Assembly: GCF_001898575.1 (NCBI RefSeq)
Contig: NZ_MKUD01000001.1
Coordinates: 61,457-125,456, forward strand
Direction: 5' to 3'
Source of the DNA: Spirosoma sp. 48-14
GTDB lineage: Bacteria > Bacteroidota > Bacteroidia > Cytophagales > Spirosomataceae
DNA length: 64,000 nt
Within the stretch, counting starts at the first letter, position 1; each line of letters begins with the position of its first letter. This document shows, in pieces, positions 16,162 through 25,576 of the stretch. The notes beneath the pieces were generated by a model, which saw nothing but the letters and a program-made list of their open reading frames with translations, was not told the origin of the DNA and made no database searches. Made by a program: the position numbers and the translations under genes.

Positions 16162-16611
16162 TTAACATCCTAGCGACCAATTAAAAAACCAACTAACCCC
16201 TTGTAGTCGAATGGCTCGTCGAGCTGGTTTATCCATTGGTCGAACCGGATCAATCACCAAATCATCGCCAGGCCGAGCCAATTCCATCAATGGAGCAATA
16301 TCATATACCTGCTGAGCCTTATCCGATTCCTCTTTGCGAATGAGGATTCCATTTCGATAAAGATACATACGAAACGGGATTTTGATGGCTTCTTCCGACT
16401 TTGGGTCACCTGAAACCAAAGCCAGACGCCCTCGGCTATGAATGGAAAAGACGGTCAAATTCAATGGTTTATTATTCAATACAAGCGGATTCGTGTAAAA
16501 CTCTGGCTTTTCTTCAACTGCCGACGCATGGTCAGCGCCCAGCATAATCTTCCAGGAAGTAAGCCCTAGCACACAACCCAGTATAACGAATACGAATCTG
16601 TAAGTTTTCAT
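16162..16611 (-). CDS. Secreted protein of unknown function, paralogue of next gene
   Basis: A 149-residue protein with an N-terminal signal or anchor (MKTYRFVFVILGCVLGLTSW). No known domain is evident. The segment PLNLTVFSIHSR...IKIPFRMYLYRNG...VYDIAPLMELARPGDDLVID can be aligned with the protein encoded just upstream (ELTVNTVELSS...ESIPFMVAIRDKN...NIRNVLAKCRKGDHIVL). The two are probably diverged duplicates of one beta-rich domain. It lies between that gene and the membrane-anchored regulator in one operon. Confidence 0.6.
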   Translation of the reverse strand: MKTYRFVFVILGCVLGLTSWKIMLGADHASAVEEKPEFYTNPLVLNNKPLNLTVFSIHSRGRLALVSGDPKSEEAIKIPFRMYLYRNGILIRKEESDKAQQVYDIAPLMELARPGDDLVIDPVRPMDKPARRAIRLQGVSWFFNWSLGC

Positions 16612-16632
16612 GGCAATATGGAGTGAGGTGAA

Positions 16633-17037
16633 TTAACGAACAAGGATTTCATTATGGGGTAATGCATATTGATTGCCAACCGTCAGCAACACAATATGGT
16701 CACCTTTTCGGCATTTGGCCAATACATTCCGGATGTTTACCCGTTTGACTTCCGCTTTCGAATACCTTGTCAGCGTCTGGCTATTCTTATCGCGTATCGC
16801 CACCATAAAAGGTATCGACTCAACAGCTTTACTTTTGGTAGATGATAGCTCGACCGTATTGACGGTCAATTCGCCCGTTGCCGTGGCAGGAACAATACAT
16901 TTTCCTTTCGTTGTATACTGGTCAACAATCATTTTATTGCCCAGAAAAGCAGCGGAACAGTGGCTGAAGGTTTGCTGGCTCCAGCCGATAGCTGAGGAGG
17001 CACAAACCAGTAATGCGGTGATAAGTGTGTTTTTCAT
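16633..17037 (-). CDS. Secreted protein of unknown function
   Basis: A 134-residue periplasmic or surface protein with signal peptide MKNTLITALLVCASSAIGWSQ. The mature part contains three Cys and a predicted beta domain ending in GDHIVLLTVGNQYALPHNEILVR. It is the first gene of the operon with its paralogue and the membrane-anchored winged-helix regulator, so a role in signalling to that regulator is possible. The family is not recognised. Confidence 0.6.
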   Translation of the reverse strand: MKNTLITALLVCASSAIGWSQQTFSHCSAAFLGNKMIVDQYTTKGKCIVPATATGELTVNTVELSSTKSKAVESIPFMVAIRDKNSQTLTRYSKAEVKRVNIRNVLAKCRKGDHIVLLTVGNQYALPHNEILVR

Positions 17038-17148
17038 GCTGGCTAATTTTTTATCTGTACTAAAGCAAATCTAGAGCCACCACCCACACAGGCCGGTAAA
17101 GCCGTGTAAAAGCTTGTAAACGAATTGTAAAAGTTGCTTTTAAAACCG

Positions 17149-17191
17149 AAAACCTGCCTACCTACGGTGGTTACGCAGATAGACAGGTTTT
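17149..17191 (-). terminator. Terminator-like hairpin
   Basis: AAAACCTGCCTA (17149-17160) pairs with TAGACAGGTTTT (17180-17191) with one G-U. On the minus strand the stem is followed by T runs. It would end transcription from the DUF983 gene at 17265-17657. Confidence 0.6.
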
Positions 17192-17264
17192 ACAATCACT
17201 GGTATAGTGAGGGCAGGTTATAAGAACCTGCTTCCACGAACGCAAACAGCTTCCTAGACGCTTT

Positions 17265-17657
17265 TTACTTTTGATGAGCCGACTTTACATAAAGTTGCGG
17301 CTTTGGTGTAATGCATAAGGTGAGCCAGGTACGGCGAGCCAGTCGGAAAAAATAAGGCGTTAACAAAACCAGCGACGGCAACATCCCCATCAGGTAATAA
17401 TCCAGATCGACCTGAAAGCCCTGTACGACAATGAAAAATGTCAATAAAATATAGATGGTATAAAACGCATAGCTCACAAACATCGACGTCCAGTAGAACC
17501 CTGGCTCAGGCATGAAGTTTTCACCACAGTGTGGGCAGTGGTCATGCATTTTATCGAAGTTTTTGCTGAATGCACTGTTCGTGACGAAAAAATCGCCCTG
17601 ATGGCAACGCGGGCATTTATTAAAGGCAATGCTGTAGAATCGGCTATTGGTAAACAT
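17265..17657 (-). CDS. DUF983 membrane protein
   Basis: A 130-residue DUF983 protein. A zinc-ribbon-like head carries two Cys pairs (CPRCHQG at about 14-20 and CPHCGENF at about 41-48), followed by two membrane helices (about 57-78 and 86-104). Function in the family is not established. Many Bacteroidota encode it as a single gene, as here. Confidence 0.85.
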   Translation of the reverse strand: MFTNSRFYSIAFNKCPRCHQGDFFVTNSAFSKNFDKMHDHCPHCGENFMPEPGFYWTSMFVSYAFYTIYILLTFFIVVQGFQVDLDYYLMGMLPSLVLLTPYFFRLARRTWLTLCITPKPQLYVKSAHQK

Positions 17658-17785
17658 GGTTCTGGAGCAAAAAAGCAGGCAATTTAATCCTGCTTAGTAG
17701 CTGTTGCTCAGGCAGTTTTTATGCTACAAAGGTAAAGCCCAATCCATTCGCCCCCCAATACAAACCATGCAACGTATGGTACAAA

Positions 17786-18655
17786 TCAACGATCTACCAG
17801 GAGCATCTGTCGAAACTCAGCGGGAGTTTGCCCTGTGTGCTTTTTAAAAAAACGAACAAAGTACGAGGGGTCGTCGAAGCCTAACTGAAAACCAATCTCT
17901 TTTATTGACTGTGTCGTATGCGTCAACAATCGCTGGATTTCGATAACGATGCGTTCGTGGATGAGCTGGCTGGCCGTTTTTCCCACAACTTTTTTACAGA
18001 TGTGGTTCAGGTAATTAGGGGTTAGGTGCATTTGATCGGCATAGGCACTTACCTCCCGAACCGTCAGAAACTGGTATTCAATTAACTCCTCATACGCCCG
18101 AATCCGGTCGTATAGATGAGCCTCCTGCCCTACCCATTGCTGGTTATAAAGCCGATTGGCCGTTTCGAGTACAATGTGCAGGTACGACAGAAAGACCTCC
18201 GACCGATTGGATCGACGTTGTTCATATTCGTCGTAGGCATACGTCAGCAGATTACTAAACACGGGCTGCTGTTCGGCAACTTCGAGTAAAGGCTGATGCT
18301 GGTGCGAATGATAGAACGGATATTGCTGCAACCGATTCCCGTATCGGCTCCGAAAGAAATTGGCATCGAAGAACAGGTTATAGCCCCGCGCATCGGCCGA
18401 TAGGTTCCAGCTATGCACCTGTCCTGGCGTCAGAAAATAGAGTTGATTAGGCGCCACCGGATACGTCCGAAAATCGATGGTGTGCGTACCGCTGCCCTGA
18501 ATAATCCACATCAGCAGGTAAAACGTATGCGAGTGCGACTTATCGATACCCTTCACCTCCTGCACCAGTTTTTCCAGACGGGCCATGTAAAAAAGTGCTT
18601 CGGGTTCATGGCGTGGAAACGAATGAAGCTTATAAACCGGAACCGATACAGACAT
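17786..18655 (-). CDS. AraC-family transcription regulator
   Basis: A 289-residue regulator with an N-terminal cupin-like sugar-sensing domain (about 30-110; THTIDFRTYPVAPNQLYFLTPGQVHSW is split over its core strands) and a C-terminal double helix-turn-helix (about 185-285). The second helix-turn-helix has the family signature IKEIGFQLGFDDPSYFVRFFKKHTGQTPAEFR. It is transcribed away from the HTCS at 18757, and the roughly 100-bp gap must hold both promoters. The context suggests a role in the same carbohydrate locus, but its targets are not visible. Confidence 0.88.
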   Translation of the reverse strand: MSVSVPVYKLHSFPRHEPEALFYMARLEKLVQEVKGIDKSHSHTFYLLMWIIQGSGTHTIDFRTYPVAPNQLYFLTPGQVHSWNLSADARGYNLFFDANFFRSRYGNRLQQYPFYHSHQHQPLLEVAEQQPVFSNLLTYAYDEYEQRRSNRSEVFLSYLHIVLETANRLYNQQWVGQEAHLYDRIRAYEELIEYQFLTVREVSAYADQMHLTPNYLNHICKKVVGKTASQLIHERIVIEIQRLLTHTTQSIKEIGFQLGFDDPSYFVRFFKKHTGQTPAEFRQMLLVDR

Positions 18656-18756
18656 AGTCTAAATTTTTTGGAGTAAAATACAGAAGTCTCAGCGTTTTAA
18701 TCGTGTTTTAACCCCACTACACAGGCAGTCTTCTTAACGAGTGTTTTGGTAGTCTT

Positions 18757-21700
18757 ATGCTATACCGTTACAAGTGCTCTTCCGCCCGCTGGCTCAACGC
18801 AATTATCTGTTCTTTACTGATATCGTCTGCATTTTGCCAATCTACCCAAAAAACATTCAGCCATCTTACGGTCGATGAAGGGCTGTCGCATAGCAGCGTT
18901 TACACGATTACGCAGGACAACCAGGGCTTTATGTGGTTTGGTACCCGCAACGGGTTAAACCGCTATGACTCCCGCAATGTAGTGGTTTACCAAAACCAGT
19001 CTACGCGTAAAAATAGTCTGGCATCCAATACCATCAACAGTTTGCTGGTCGATAAACAAGGGCGCTTATGGGTGGGCACCGCGAAAGGACTGGCCCTTTA
19101 CCGACCCGAGCAGGATGATTTTCAACGCATGCTGACAGGTGGCCCGGCCAGCCACGGCCTCCCTGATTCGACTATTAACTGGCTGCTGGAAGATCATCAG
19201 CAATCGCTTTGGATCGGTACACAGGGGGGATTATACCGACTCAATCGTCAACAGCAATTCGAGTCTTTAGCCACCCTGCTTCAGCACCCTAAAACGTTGC
19301 GCAATCGATCCGTCCGCACGCTGTATGAAGATTCGCACCGGACTCTGTGGGTCGGCACAACGAATGGGCTACTGAAACTTCGACCAACCGCTTCCGGGAA
19401 ATTCCAGCTTACCAGCTACTTTCTGGAACCAACCGATTCGGTGTATACCAATGCCCTCAACACCATCAATACCATTGCCGAAGATCGGGCCGGTCGACTG
19501 TGGATTGGCACCGAAGGAAACGGTATTGCCTTATTTGATAAGCAACGCGGGCGTGTGACATCCTGGAATCCGGTTGCCGGTTTAGACCTCAATACGCTGA
19601 CCATTCGAACCATACAACCCAATGGTCGGTCAAATTTCTGGATTGGAACCATGTCAGGCCTGTACATTGTCGCGCAGGATGGCAGTCATTTTCAATCCCT
19701 TACGAATCACCCAACTGACCCGAATTCATTAGGCGACAATTCCGTACGCTCTATTTTCCGAGACCGAGATGGCTCATACTGGGTTGGCACCTACTATGGT
19801 GGAGTCGATATGTATAGCCCGTTGGCCCGGCAATTTGGCTCCTACCATCCGCTCGACAAACATGGCCGAACACCCTTCAAAATTGCTGGGCCAATCGTAC
19901 CGGCTCATACACCAAAACAACTTTGGATCGGCACGGAAGATCACGGGCTTTTATTGATCAACGCCGATAAAACGATCCTCCGTCACTACACCCACGACGC
20001 AAGAAATACCCGCTCTCTGTCGAACGACAAAATCAAATGCCTGCTCGCTGATGGCGCCAACGGCCTGTGGATCGGCACGATCAAGGGCTTGAACTACCTT
20101 GATTTTCGGCGGCAAACCATTACCCGATACCTACATGATCCGCACAATCCTCACTCGTTGCCCAACGACCGAATTTACGACCTCAAACGCGACGCTCAGG
20201 GGGCGGTATGGGTCGTTACGAACCTAGGTGGTATTTGCCGATTCGTACCCAAAACGCAGTCGTTCGAGCGAATTGACGCTACCCTGCCGAACATGTTAAC
20301 GAATGGAACAACCCTCTTGTTTGATAGTCAGGGGCAAATGTGGTTCAGTAATGCAGGTGGTCTATTGCGAAAGCGGCCGGGCGAGCCTAGAGTCGTTCGT
20401 TTCTTTCATGCCGATAATGATCCGAGCTCACTTAGCAACAACCATGTAATGTGCCTGCTCGAAGATCGCAAACACCGACTCTGGATCGGCACCCGCGACG
20501 GAGGATTGAACCTGCTCTTACCCAACAAACACGCTTTTCAGCATTTTACAACAGCCCAGGGATTACCCAGCAATACGATTTTCAGCATTCAGGAAGATCA
20601 GAAAGGCGGTTTGTGGGTCAGTACAGATAAAGGGCTGGCGCAACTGGTAGCCGGCCAATCGACCTTTACGGCTTATAATGTACACGATGGGCTGGTTTGC
20701 CGGGAGTTCACCTCCAATTCAGCCTACCAGGATGCAACGGGTCACTTGTATTTTGGCGGGTATAATGGCATTGTTTACTTCCATCCCGATAGCATCCGGC
20801 GGAATACCACGGTCCACCCACTGGCATTTACCGGCTTGCGCCTGTTCAATGAACCCGTTACCAGCCTTTCGGCCGACCAGTCGGGTATCGACTATCAGCA
20901 GGGTATTACGCTTACTCATCGACAGAATGTTTTCTCGCTCGACTTTGCCAGCTTTAATTATATCAATGCAGCAAAAAATCGGTATGCCTACAAACTCATT
21001 GGGTTCGATCAATCCTGGAACTACGTGAATGAACCGAGGGCGATGTACATGAACCTGCCTGCGGGCGAGTACCTGCTACAAGCCAAAGGCACTAACAACG
21101 ATAGCGTCTGGAACAAGTATCCTTTAGAACTGAAAATTACGGTGTTACCCCCCCTCTGGAAAACGCCCTGGGCCTATGCCCTCTATGCGTTGACCTTTCT
21201 GGGGCTTTTACAACTTTGGTCACGATTCAACCGAAACCGGCTGCAACTGGCGCATGAACTGGAAGAGGAACATAAGGAGAAGGCCCGTCAGCAGGAATTA
21301 CACCAGATTAAACTGAACTTCTTTACCGAGATTGCGCATGAAATCCGTACGCCACTTACGCTGGTAATGGCACCCATTGAGGTATTGAACGAACGATACG
21401 CCACCGATCCGTTCATTCGAAAACAGCTTTCCATCATGCGGGGTAGCACCGACCGATTGCTGCGGCTACTGAATCAGCTACTTGATTTCCGCAAACACGA
21501 AACCGGCAATATTCAACTGCAATGGCGACAAACTGATCTGGTCGCTTTCCTGAGTAATAGTACCGATTCGTTCCGCGAACATGCCCGTGCGCACCAGCTT
21601 ACCCTCACCAACGAATCGGAGATTTCTACACTACCGGCCTGGTTCGATGCCGGAGAGCTGGAAAAAGTAGTGTATAATCTTCTTTTCAATGCAGTTAAGT

Positions 21701-22932
21701 TTACTCCGGCAGGCGGCACCGTTTCGGTTCGTTTACGGCGGGATTTTCCAATCGCACGAGCCAGTGAACAGGCTGTTATTACCATCGAAGATACAGGTGC
21801 GGGTATTCCGGCGGGTAATCTGGACTATATCTTCAACCAGTTTTATCAGGTTGGTCATACAACTACCCGCGATTCAGGCTTCGGCCTTGGCTTAGCGCTC
21901 AGCAAGCACATCGTTGAACAGCACCAGGGGCAGATTACGGTTGAGAGCCAGGAGGCCCAGCCCGGAAAAGCAGGTTTTACCCGGTTCATAATCCGCCTTC
22001 CGCTGACGCCCCCTGAATCGATCCAGCAAACGATAGCAGGCGCTGCAATACCCCAACTAATGGTATCGCCCCCACTACCTTCGTTAGTGCCGACTGACTC
22101 TACCAACCAGCTCATACCCACCATCGAAATTGCGGAAACGGGTCAGCCTCTGATTCTGGTGGTTGACGACCAGGAAGATATTCGGGCCTATATCCGCGAT
22201 CTATTTTCGGCAACCTGTCAGGTGGTAGAGGCTGCTGATGGCGCCGAAGCACTGGAAAAGGCCACTCAACTACTGCCCGACCTGGTTATTGCCGACGTAG
22301 CCATGCCGATTATGGACGGTTTCTCTCTGACACACCGTATCAAAACCGATGTACGCACCAGCCACATCCCGGTCATTCTGTTAACTGCCAAAAATGCGGT
22401 CGACAATCAACTAACGGGTTTACAAACAGGTGCCGATGATTACGTAACGAAACCGTTCCACCCCATTCTGCTCCAGACACGGGTTCGTAATCTGCTTCTG
22501 CTGCGGGAACAGTTACGCGCTAAGTATCACCAGATTATCACACTCCAGCCCCAGGTGCAGGAACTGGATCATCCCGACGAGAAATTCCTGAATCAGTTGA
22601 TGACTACCCTGGAAACCCACCTGAACGATGCCGAATTTAACGTAACACGATTGGTGAGCGAAATGGGCATGAGCCGCCCGGTACTGTTCCGCAAAGTGAA
22701 GATGCTCACAGGCCTCTCCGTCATTGACCTGATCCGAACCACACGCCTGAAAAAAGCTGAACTATTGCTCAAACAGCGAAAAGCATCCGTTGCCGAAATT
22801 GCATTTGCCGTTGGTTTCAGCGACCCCAAATATTTCAGCCGCGCCTTCCGCGCCCAGTTTGGTGTAACCCCCACCGAATACAGCCATCAGGTCACCGAAG
22901 AACTGGAAGAAGCCGTTGTTTTGAGTGAGTAA
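18757..22932 (+). CDS. Hybrid two-component system regulator of the PUL
   Basis: A 1391-residue HTCS that fuses sensor kinase and response regulator. After a signal peptide come two seven-bladed Reg_prop propellers (about 30-740, many LWIGT-type repeats) and a Y_Y_Y domain (about 740-800), all periplasmic. One membrane helix follows (about 805-823). The cytoplasmic part has HisKA (H near 862 in EIAHEIRTPL), an ATPase domain (N box NLLFNAVKF, GFGLGLAL), a receiver (VDDQED near 1134, phospho-Asp in VIADVAMPIMDG) and an AraC-type DNA-binding domain (about 1285-1385). HTCS proteins bind an oligosaccharide of their polysaccharide and switch on the locus. The GTTC array upstream of susC is its likely operator. 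Its last codons lie inside a 44-bp inverted repeat. Confidence 0.95.
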   Translation: MLYRYKCSSARWLNAIICSLLISSAFCQSTQKTFSHLTVDEGLSHSSVYTITQDNQGFMWFGTRNGLNRYDSRNVVVYQNQSTRKNSLASNTINSLLVDKQGRLWVGTAKGLALYRPEQDDFQRMLTGGPASHGLPDSTINWLLEDHQQSLWIGTQGGLYRLNRQQQFESLATLLQHPKTLRNRSVRTLYEDSHRTLWVGTTNGLLKLRPTASGKFQLTSYFLEPTDSVYTNALNTINTIAEDRAGRLWIGTEGNGIALFDKQRGRVTSWNPVAGLDLNTLTIRTIQPNGRSNFWIGTMSGLYIVAQDGSHFQSLTNHPTDPNSLGDNSVRSIFRDRDGSYWVGTYYGGVDMYSPLARQFGSYHPLDKHGRTPFKIAGPIVPAHTPKQLWIGTEDHGLLLINADKTILRHYTHDARNTRSLSNDKIKCLLADGANGLWIGTIKGLNYLDFRRQTITRYLHDPHNPHSLPNDRIYDLKRDAQGAVWVVTNLGGICRFVPKTQSFERIDATLPNMLTNGTTLLFDSQGQMWFSNAGGLLRKRPGEPRVVRFFHADNDPSSLSNNHVMCLLEDRKHRLWIGTRDGGLNLLLPNKHAFQHFTTAQGLPSNTIFSIQEDQKGGLWVSTDKGLAQLVAGQSTFTAYNVHDGLVCREFTSNSAYQDATGHLYFGGYNGIVYFHPDSIRRNTTVHPLAFTGLRLFNEPVTSLSADQSGIDYQQGITLTHRQNVFSLDFASFNYINAAKNRYAYKLIGFDQSWNYVNEPRAMYMNLPAGEYLLQAKGTNNDSVWNKYPLELKITVLPPLWKTPWAYALYALTFLGLLQLWSRFNRNRLQLAHELEEEHKEKARQQELHQIKLNFFTEIAHEIRTPLTLVMAPIEVLNERYATDPFIRKQLSIMRGSTDRLLRLLNQLLDFRKHETGNIQLQWRQTDLVAFLSNSTDSFREHARAHQLTLTNESEISTLPAWFDAGELEKVVYNLLFNAVKFTPAGGTVSVRLRRDFPIARASEQAVITIEDTGAGIPAGNLDYIFNQFYQVGHTTTRDSGFGLGLALSKHIVEQHQGQITVESQEAQPGKAGFTRFIIRLPLTPPESIQQTIAGAAIPQLMVSPPLPSLVPTDSTNQLIPTIEIAETGQPLILVVDDQEDIRAYIRDLFSATCQVVEAADGAEALEKATQLLPDLVIADVAMPIMDGFSLTHRIKTDVRTSHIPVILLTAKNAVDNQLTGLQTGADDYVTKPFHPILLQTRVRNLLLLREQLRAKYHQIITLQPQVQELDHPDEKFLNQLMTTLETHLNDAEFNVTRLVSEMGMSRPVLFRKVKMLTGLSVIDLIRTTRLKKAELLLKQRKASVAEIAFAVGFSDPKYFSRAFRAQFGVTPTEYSHQVTEELEEAVVLSE

Positions 22933-23011
22933 CGCGGGTGGCAACCCGCGCTATCTAGACCAAAAATCGCGGGTTGCCACCCGCGTTACTCACTCAAAAC
23001 AACGGCTTCTT
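22907..23011. repeat. 44-bp perfect inverted repeat spanning two gene ends
   Basis: The left arm 22907-22950 and right arm 22968-23011 are perfect reverse complements over 44 bp, with a 17-base loop. Each arm contains a smaller palindrome (CGCGGGT...ACCCGCG). The left arm includes the last codons and stop of the HTCS gene (stop 22930-22932); the right arm includes the last codons and stop of the convergent GH88 gene (stop 22994-22996). It would make a very stable hairpin in both transcripts, so it probably acts as a shared terminator or mRNA-end protector. Confidence 0.92.
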
Positions 23012-24199
23012 TTCATTTAGCTTTTTAGACCGAAGCAATGCTTCCAGAAAATAATAGTCGGCATAGACCAGCGGCACATCGATCTCGCTGGTTTTCGAAC
23101 CGGTGCTATGCGCCAGCAGAAAGCCGTGGTTCTGTGCTATTGGCGATCGATCCCCTTTTGCCAGACTGGTGATGACCTGATCTGCTTTGGCGCGATACAA
23201 AGCCTTCGGTACATACGTACTGAGTTCATACAAGGCCGAAGCCATAATGGCAGCCGCTGATACATCACGCGGTTCGGACGGAATACCCGGTGCATCGAAA
23301 TCATAATAAGGCACCAGGTCGGCGGGCATGTGCGGATGGTTCAGCATGTAGTGGGCAATGGCTTCAGCCTGTTTCAGAAATTGCGGATCTTTCGTTTCGC
23401 GGTAGCACATCGTATAGCCGTACAATCCCCACGCTTGCCCCCTCGACCAGGCCGATTCGTCGCTATAGCCCTGGTGCGTATTTTTCTTGATCACTTTCCC
23501 GGTTAGTGTGTCATAATCAACCACATGGTACGAACTATTATCGGGCCGATAATGGTTTTTGATCGTTGTTTTGGCGTGGGTTACGGCGATTTTATAAAAG
23601 GTAGAATCGCCCGTAAGGCGTGTGGCCGCAAACAGCAGTTCCAGATTCATCATGTTGTCGATAATAACCGGACATTGCCAGACATCCTTATGATGATCCC
23701 AGGAACGGATGATTCCGGCCGTCGGCTTAAACCGTTTGATCAATGTCCGAGCACCCTGAATAATAATGGCTTTGTCGGTTGCATCGCCCGTCAGGCGGTA
23801 GCCATTGCCATAGCTGCAATAGAGCTTAAAGCCCATATCGTGGGTTCCAGCATTCATTTTTTCACTTTCCAGATTGGCCGTATACCGCCGGGCCAGTTCA
23901 GCCCATTCACGCTGTCCGGTGTATTCATAGAGATACCAGAGTTCGCCGGGGAAGAAACCGCTGGTCCAGTCGCGGGCGGGTACGAGTTGCAAAGCACCGG
24001 CTTTATCCAGCGTGCGGGGCGATACTAGAGCTGGTTTCTTACCGGAAGATTCCTGAGTCACTTTGGTAACCTCTGCCAGCATAAACCGAGTTTGTTGTTC
24101 AGCATCCCGAAACAGTGATTTGATGAGTGAATCGGGGACAAAGCCCGCTAGCAAAAGTGGGGCAAGGAGCAGAGGGAGTAATAGTCTATTTGTTTTCAT
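22994..24199 (-). CDS. GH88 unsaturated glucuronyl hydrolase
   Basis: A 401-residue glycoside hydrolase of family 88, with an (alpha/alpha)6 barrel. The signal peptide is MKTNRLLLPLLLAPLLLAGF. The two catalytic Asp positions of the family are present with the expected spacing: D121 in THDMGF and D181 in IIDNMMNLELL. SAWSRGQAWGLYG is the typical aromatic-rich segment. The enzyme removes the 4,5-unsaturated uronic acid left at the non-reducing end by polysaccharide lyases. Its start codon overlaps the stop of the upstream lyase gene (24197-24201), so the two are translationally coupled. Periplasmic location is expected. Confidence 0.93.
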   Translation of the reverse strand: MKTNRLLLPLLLAPLLLAGFVPDSLIKSLFRDAEQQTRFMLAEVTKVTQESSGKKPALVSPRTLDKAGALQLVPARDWTSGFFPGELWYLYEYTGQREWAELARRYTANLESEKMNAGTHDMGFKLYCSYGNGYRLTGDATDKAIIIQGARTLIKRFKPTAGIIRSWDHHKDVWQCPVIIDNMMNLELLFAATRLTGDSTFYKIAVTHAKTTIKNHYRPDNSSYHVVDYDTLTGKVIKKNTHQGYSDESAWSRGQAWGLYGYTMCYRETKDPQFLKQAEAIAHYMLNHPHMPADLVPYYDFDAPGIPSEPRDVSAAAIMASALYELSTYVPKALYRAKADQVITSLAKGDRSPIAQNHGFLLAHSTGSKTSEIDVPLVYADYYFLEALLRSKKLNEKKPLF

Positions 24200-25377
24200 T
24201 AGGGTTCGGTTAACCAGATAATCGGATTACGAATGGGCAGGTTACGAATTACTTCTTCAACCTGTGGGTTATGGTCCAGCTTTTTCCAGGTATCGAGCCA
24301 GTTTTTTTGATCAAATGCAACCGCGCCAAATACCAGAAACGGTTGCGCTACCGGCCAGTCGTTCCAGTACATCACATCGGGCTTTAACGGCCAGCTCGAT
24401 TTATCCTGAACAAACGGATATAGGTACTCTATTCCTTTCCGAATACCCCGGCCATCGGGCGTTTGGTAGGTCCAGAGGTTGTCCGTAGATGTCGATAAAA
24501 TCTGGCAGAGGGTGGTCATGGCATCCAGGTTGAAAATCGAATACCCATACGGTTTGGTCCGGCGAAGCTCCAGCGGGAAACTCCCATCGGCTGCCATCTG
24601 ATCGGGAAGCAGCACGGTTTTGTACCGATTCCGACAGACGGCCATCAGCGAATCATTCCGGGTTAGTTTGGCAAAAGCCGCTACCTGCATCACCCAGCAG
24701 GTGCCATGATTGTTTTTGGCGTTCATCTCATCTTTCCCGTACGGATGCATGGTTAGCCAGGTCAGGTACTCCGCAAACCAGCGTCGGATAGCCGCAACGG
24801 TCACCTTATCCGCACTTTTGGCCTTTTCCAGCACTCGAACACCCTGCGCCACTTCCATCAGGTGAATGGTGTCGATAATGCCAATCCCTCGCCCTGTGAA
24901 TCGCCCTTTAATTGCCTGCGCGTACAATAAGGATGGATTCATGCGCGTAGCCGAATCCACAAACCAGGCCGTCAAATGCCGGAATGCCTGCCGAACGTAC
25001 GTTTCATCGTTTGTCATGACATAAGCCGATGCCAGTGCCCCGACAATCCGACTGAACCGAATCATCGCCTGCCGATGGGCCACAAAATTATCGGGGTTAG
25101 TCATACCGTCGCGCTGGATGTAAGGCCCTTGTAGATTGGTTGTATCGGGCCACCAGTAGTCCCCTTCCGAGAAGAAGTCATGCTTCCCGCCTGCACTTCG
25201 GGCCGACGTTTGCGCAGTTACGGTTATCGGTTGCTGCTGCATGGCCCACCGGGCTTCTGCCAACACAACAGGTTTCAGTATAGCCAGCACCAGCGCTCGC
25301 TTTGATGACTGAGCATTAACGGGCGGTATCAGGCACGACCAAGTAATTAGCGCAAAAAGCCAGATCAGCGTATTCAT
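24199..25377 (-). CDS. Alginate_lyase-family polysaccharide lyase (PL5/PL38-like)
   Basis: A 392-residue secreted lyase. I start it at the ATG at 25377 (MNTLIWLFALITWS), which gives a proper signal peptide; the frame is open nine codons further up. The alginate_lyase domain is recognised from GDYWWPDTT (near 75), the GRGIGIIDT segment and the NNHGTCW motif, whose Asn and His are active-site residues in this superfamily. It cleaves uronic-acid polysaccharides by beta-elimination. Whether the substrate is alginate, glucuronan or another polymer cannot be settled from sequence. It has a paralogue at 32185-33393. Transcribed with GH88, divergently from susC. Confidence 0.85.
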   Translation of the reverse strand: MNTLIWLFALITWSCLIPPVNAQSSKRALVLAILKPVVLAEARWAMQQQPITVTAQTSARSAGGKHDFFSEGDYWWPDTTNLQGPYIQRDGMTNPDNFVAHRQAMIRFSRIVGALASAYVMTNDETYVRQAFRHLTAWFVDSATRMNPSLLYAQAIKGRFTGRGIGIIDTIHLMEVAQGVRVLEKAKSADKVTVAAIRRWFAEYLTWLTMHPYGKDEMNAKNNHGTCWVMQVAAFAKLTRNDSLMAVCRNRYKTVLLPDQMAADGSFPLELRRTKPYGYSIFNLDAMTTLCQILSTSTDNLWTYQTPDGRGIRKGIEYLYPFVQDKSSWPLKPDVMYWNDWPVAQPFLVFGAVAFDQKNWLDTWKKLDHNPQVEEVIRNLPIRNPIIWLTEP

Positions 25378-25401
25378 AGCTTCATAAACAATCTGATAAA
25401 C

Positions 25402-25409
25402 CAATACTA
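25402..25409 (-). promoter_or_regulatory. Candidate -7 element of the lyase/GH88 operon
   Basis: On the minus strand this octamer reads TAGTATTG, one base off TAnnTTTG, 25 bp before the lyase start. No TTTG is found at the -33 position, as for susC, which would fit an activator-dependent promoter. The stretch 25410-25570 between this and the GTTC array shows no other element. Confidence 0.35.
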
Positions 25410-25576
25410 CTACAGCATCAGCGACAGCATATAAATAAGGAGACTGATGAGTAACATCAGCGATCCAGCCTCCGCTATCGTTATGGTAAACTTGTCTTTT
25501 TTCACCCGCCTTTACATCGCATCATTTTCCTGTTGCAAGTTTAGCATCACCCACTGGTTTACGAATTACGCTGAAT

